Below are positions 33,297-35,255 of a stretch of 35,255 nt of DNA, one piece after another (positions within the stretch are counted from its first letter, which is position 1; each line of letters opens with the position of its first letter). Source of the stretch: Pedosphaera sp. (lineage in GTDB: Bacteria; Verrucomicrobiota; Verrucomicrobiia; Limisphaerales; Pedosphaeraceae); assembly GCA_028293325.1 (NCBI GenBank), contig JAQGPA010000036.1, positions 1 through 35,255 on the forward strand. Reading direction: 5' to 3'. The position numbers were made by a program, and so were the translations under genes. Under the pieces are notes generated by a model. That model was not told the DNA's origin and searched no databases. It was given only the letters and a program-made list of their open reading frames with translations.

Positions 33297-33763
33297 TGGT
33301 TTGGTGCCCGCAGCGTCGCCACGGTGTTGGTGAATACCCCGGACGGGACGCCGGATTTTATGAACGTCCACGTGCAATCCACCCGGATCATTTTCAAAGG
33401 ATAAGGATTGGTGGAAAGGTTGAGGATCGTCCATGTGTTCGTCGCGTATGTGATTTTGCCCCCGGCCACCGGCACATCCAGCATATTGGTCCCCACTGTT
33501 GGAAATTTGGCTGCTGTGCAATTATCCACGGGGGTCGCGGCTTGCGGGTCCCAGTTCGCCGCCCGGGCCTGTTCCAAGCCCTGCTGTGCGAGGCTTTGGG
33601 CTGCCAGATTGTAAGCCGACCATTCCGATCGTTGCGCCGACTGGGTAAATCCCATAATGACCCCCGCAAAAAGGAGCGCCGATATTGCCAGTGCCACTAT
33701 GACTTCAACCAGCGTGAATCCACTGGAAACCTGAGATGCTTGTTGCCTGCGAGGAAACGTCAT
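33293..33763 (-). CDS. PilV/GspI-like minor pseudopilin
   Basis: This 156-aa protein carries a textbook prepilin signal: basic leader, then SSGFTLVEVIVALAISALLF, cut after Gly15 and with Glu at +5. A hydrophobic helix and a short globular part follow (LAAQSLAQQGLEQARAANW, with two later Cys). It heads the three-gene pseudopilin set and probably forms the tip complex with the PilW- and PilX-like proteins. The ATG at 33763 has no clear ribosome site. It overlaps the end of a doubtful upstream frame by ATGA, which may indicate coupling. The prepilin peptidase and major pilin are not in this window. Confidence 0.88.
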   Translation of the reverse strand: MTFPRRQQASQVSSGFTLVEVIVALAISALLFAGVIMGFTQSAQRSEWSAYNLAAQSLAQQGLEQARAANWDPQAATPVDNCTAAKFPTVGTNMLDVPVAGGKITYATNTWTILNLSTNPYPLKMIRVDCTWTFIKSGVPSGVFTNTVATLRAPNQ

Positions 33764-34170
33764 GACTGCAAAGTTGTCTGTGAGATGGCCAATATTTGAT
33801 CAGCCATTTGCCGGTTCATCTGAGCTGTTACTTTTAACCATTCGCTACTGAGCATCGCGCATGCCAGCCCTATTCTCATACGTGCAACACAGTAAATGGA
33901 CATTGCATTATTGAGAATCGCCTTAAAAAAGGGCACGCCGTCCCGCATCTGGACAACATCGCTCGCCGCGCCGTCTCGTCGCGCCGAAGCCTTGGGCGTA
34001 GGCGGAAGCCGAAACACCCACAGCATCCTCGTCCTTGCCACCAACTCAAAACAACCACGGACCCAACCATATTGGTAGGAGACGACGTGCGGAGGCTCTG
34101 AAATCTCCCCGCCAAGAAACACCCACCACCCCGAAGGCCGGTGGCAGAACCATGTCAAAAGTCGTGGCAT
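33760..34170 (-). CDS. Doubtful 136-aa frame upstream of the pseudopilin operon
   Basis: This frame ends in an ATGA overlap with the PilV-like gene, which is the only argument for it. Against it, the middle crosses a copy of the intergenic GCCTTGG...AGGCGGA-type repeat near 33990, the composition is unlike the neighbouring proteins, and no family features are visible. A shorter version from an internal ATG (MSIYCVARMRIGLACAM, about 47 aa) is conceivable. It may be untranslated leader sequence. Confidence 0.2.
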   Translation of the reverse strand: MPRLLTWFCHRPSGWWVFLGGEISEPPHVVSYQYGWVRGCFELVARTRMLWVFRLPPTPKASARRDGAASDVVQMRDGVPFFKAILNNAMSIYCVARMRIGLACAMLSSEWLKVTAQMNRQMADQILAISQTTLQS

Positions 34171-34833
34171 AAAAAAATTAACCCTTAATTTAACTTAACC
34201 AGCCTTGACTACCCTTAAGGCCACCTTGACCAGCCTTAAGGCCCAATGACCACCTTGACTGATCCTTAAGTTATCTTGTTTTACCTTGTTATTCATAATG
34301 ACCCGTCCCCGATGTAGTGGCAGGCGTCCCGCCCGCCGGCCCCGTGCGTCCTCGCTTGTCCATGCCGTCCATGTCCGTCCATGTCCGTCCGTGGTTAAAC
34401 TCCACCTCCGACAGCCCGAAACGCCGGCCTCCAGTCGTCGTCGCCATATCGCTTCCGTCCCCTCCGCGTCTCTGCATGAGAACCTCCAACTTCCACACTC
34501 CGAACTTATGTCTGTTCATGGTGTCCATCACACCAGAAACGCAAACTCTTGGATGTCGCTCGTGTCGCTCCTGTCGCTCAGCTTTTTCGAAGAAAAATCC
34601 GTGAATCTCCTTTATTTGCAGCCTCTTGCTGCGTTTCAACCTGCTTATTTCCAAAATTCCTATTTTTTTCTTCAATCAAAAACTCTTCCCCGCCTTCGTG
34701 CTCTTCGTGCTCTTCGTGGTGAAACTCCCTTCCCCATCCCTTTTCCCAATCAAAAATCGCAAATCGCAAATCAAAAATCTTCCCGTAATTTATTGCATCG
34801 CCATTCCCGCCTCCCCCGCGTATCTTTACCGTA
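34171..34833. repeat. Repeat-rich intergenic region
   Basis: No gene is supported here. 34185-34275 holds A+T-rich units with CCTTAAG at 34213, 34234 and 34264, mixed with CCTTGAC. 34355-34398 holds tandem ATGTCCGTCC (34371-34380 and 34381-34390) ending in GTGGTTAAAC, which misread on the minus strand gives HGRTWTDMDGMD. 34695-34725 holds a tandem TTCGTGCTC unit, misread on the minus strand as HHEEHEEHEG. Such spurious peptides are familiar from many genomes. The frames annotated by any simple gene finder here should be ignored. Confidence 0.7.
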
Positions 34834-35046
34834 GTGAAACTGCTACAAAGCCAAATCTGGAATCAGGGCGATCAATACCTCCAAATCGTGCATCTCGAGC
34901 GATTGGAAGTGGAATACAAAGCCTTTAAAAACCTCGCCACCCGCCGCGGCACCCATCATCACGTCAGCAAAAAAGAATTCTGCCGCCTCCTCAAACACGC
35001 CACCCTCCTTTCCCCCGAAGAAATCCAAAAAGCCCGGATCCAATAG
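34834..35046 (+). CDS. Small conserved hypothetical protein
   Basis: This 70-aa soluble protein begins with a GTG at 34834. Segments LLQSQIWNQGDQYLQIVHLER, with a basic-aromatic middle (VEYKAFKNLATRRGTHHHVSK), and KEFCRLLKHATLLSPEEI read like a small conserved protein that I vaguely recall from other Verrucomicrobiota. It is basic at neutral pH with a His-His-His run, which would fit nucleic-acid or metal binding. No ribosome site is obvious. It lies alone between repeat-rich DNA and the right-edge repeats. Confidence 0.6.
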   Translation: MKLLQSQIWNQGDQYLQIVHLERLEVEYKAFKNLATRRGTHHHVSKKEFCRLLKHATLLSPEEIQKARIQ

Positions 35047-35132
35047 GCAATACAGGCACGCCCCTTGCACATTCAAACAGTCTTCAGCCAACCATCATTG
35101 GCCAAACCACCCTTGCGCAGCACTAACTGAGT

Positions 35133-35147
35133 GACCCCGAAGGGGTC
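35133..35147. terminator. Short hairpin after the small conserved gene
   Basis: GACCCC (35133-35138) pairs with GGGGTC (35142-35147) around GAA, forming a 6-bp stem 86 bases past the 34834 gene. No T run follows, so termination is uncertain. Confidence 0.35.
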
Positions 35148-35149
35148 CC

Positions 35150-35255
35150 AGCTCACTAGTGTCCAAATTAGGTTTTGAAAATGAGTGAAAAGGATCTCCG
35201 TCTTTGGTGAGAATGAGGGTGAAAATTGAAACCTAAACCCATCATCAACGGAGAT
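35150..35255. mobile_element. Possible edge of a mobile element, cut by the window end
   Basis: From CTAGTGTCCAAATTAGG onward the composition changes to A+T-rich. Two interlocked inverted repeats appear: TTAGGTTT (35168-35175) with AAACCTAA (35229-35236), and ATCTCCGT (35194-35201) with ACGGAGAT (35248-35255). A repeated AATGAG-GTGAAAA block lies between them. This could be the terminal region of an insertion sequence whose transposase lies beyond the window, but no coding sequence is available to confirm it. Confidence 0.3.

Noticed and set aside
34289-34769. Frames with HGRTWTDMDGMD and HHEEHEEHEG
   Set aside because: Spurious peptides from tandem ATGTCCGTCC and TTCGTGCTC repeats, seen in many genomes without a protein.
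1-35255. CRISPR array, tRNA or rRNA genes
   Set aside because: No regularly spaced identical repeats, cloverleaf sequences or rRNA segments were found by eye.

Overview
This window is about 57% G+C and carries roughly 30 protein genes with no rRNA or tRNA that I can recognise. The combination suggests a Verrucomicrobiota bacterium, perhaps a Pedosphaera-like soil or freshwater lineage. The evidence is a fused SecDF beside YajC and RecJ (the recJ-secDF neighbourhood is, as I recall, also found in Chlamydiae), a futalosine-pathway menaquinone enzyme, a lipoprotein ending in a pseudopilin-like domain, minor pseudopilins, GH43 and GH1 glycosidases, and intergenic repeats of a type I associate with such genomes. 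The lineage is an inference; no marker here is decisive.

Layout. The left edge (1-456) holds a c-di-AMP (ydaO/yuaA type) riboswitch with its own promoter, reading leftward, so its gene lies outside the window. An A+T-rich orphan gene follows, then a Ski2-like helicase split into two frames (1370-3894). Next come pnp and rpsO in the classic order on the minus strand, with a clear terminator after pnp, then mqnD and a large lipoprotein with a pseudopilin-like tail. From 9.7 to 15.5 kb nearly everything reads rightward and is small: lipoproteins, a DUF2934-like protein, a Cys-rich metal-binding protein, an SDR dehydrogenase, a nucleotidyltransferase-fold protein, a TIM-barrel isomerase, a Gly-zipper/EF-hand lipoprotein, a DUF5335-like protein and a Gly/Ser-rich lipoprotein. 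This resembles an envelope or stress-adaptation cluster. A 110-bp near-palindrome sits in front of the last gene.

From 15.6 to 22.1 kb lie an M23 peptidase, a GH43 and a GH1 glycosidase, two GIY-YIG proteins, an HEAGH membrane protein and a lipoprotein with two retropepsin-like DTG motifs. The minus-strand operon yajC-secDF-terC-recJ (27.7 to 22.1 kb) joins protein export to a TerC-type metal transporter and to RecJ, which is usually Mn-dependent. A divergent hybrid sensor kinase with a good sigma-70-type promoter follows. Then comes a translationally coupled minor-pseudopilin operon (33.8 to 30.3 kb) ending in a secreted protein of unknown function. The right end (34.2 kb onward) is repeat-rich intergenic DNA, a small conserved gene and sequence that may be the start of a mobile element.

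The best leads are the c-di-AMP riboswitch, the 110-bp palindrome, the terC-secDF coupling, the lipoprotein-pseudopilin fusion, the double-DTG lipoprotein and the split helicase.
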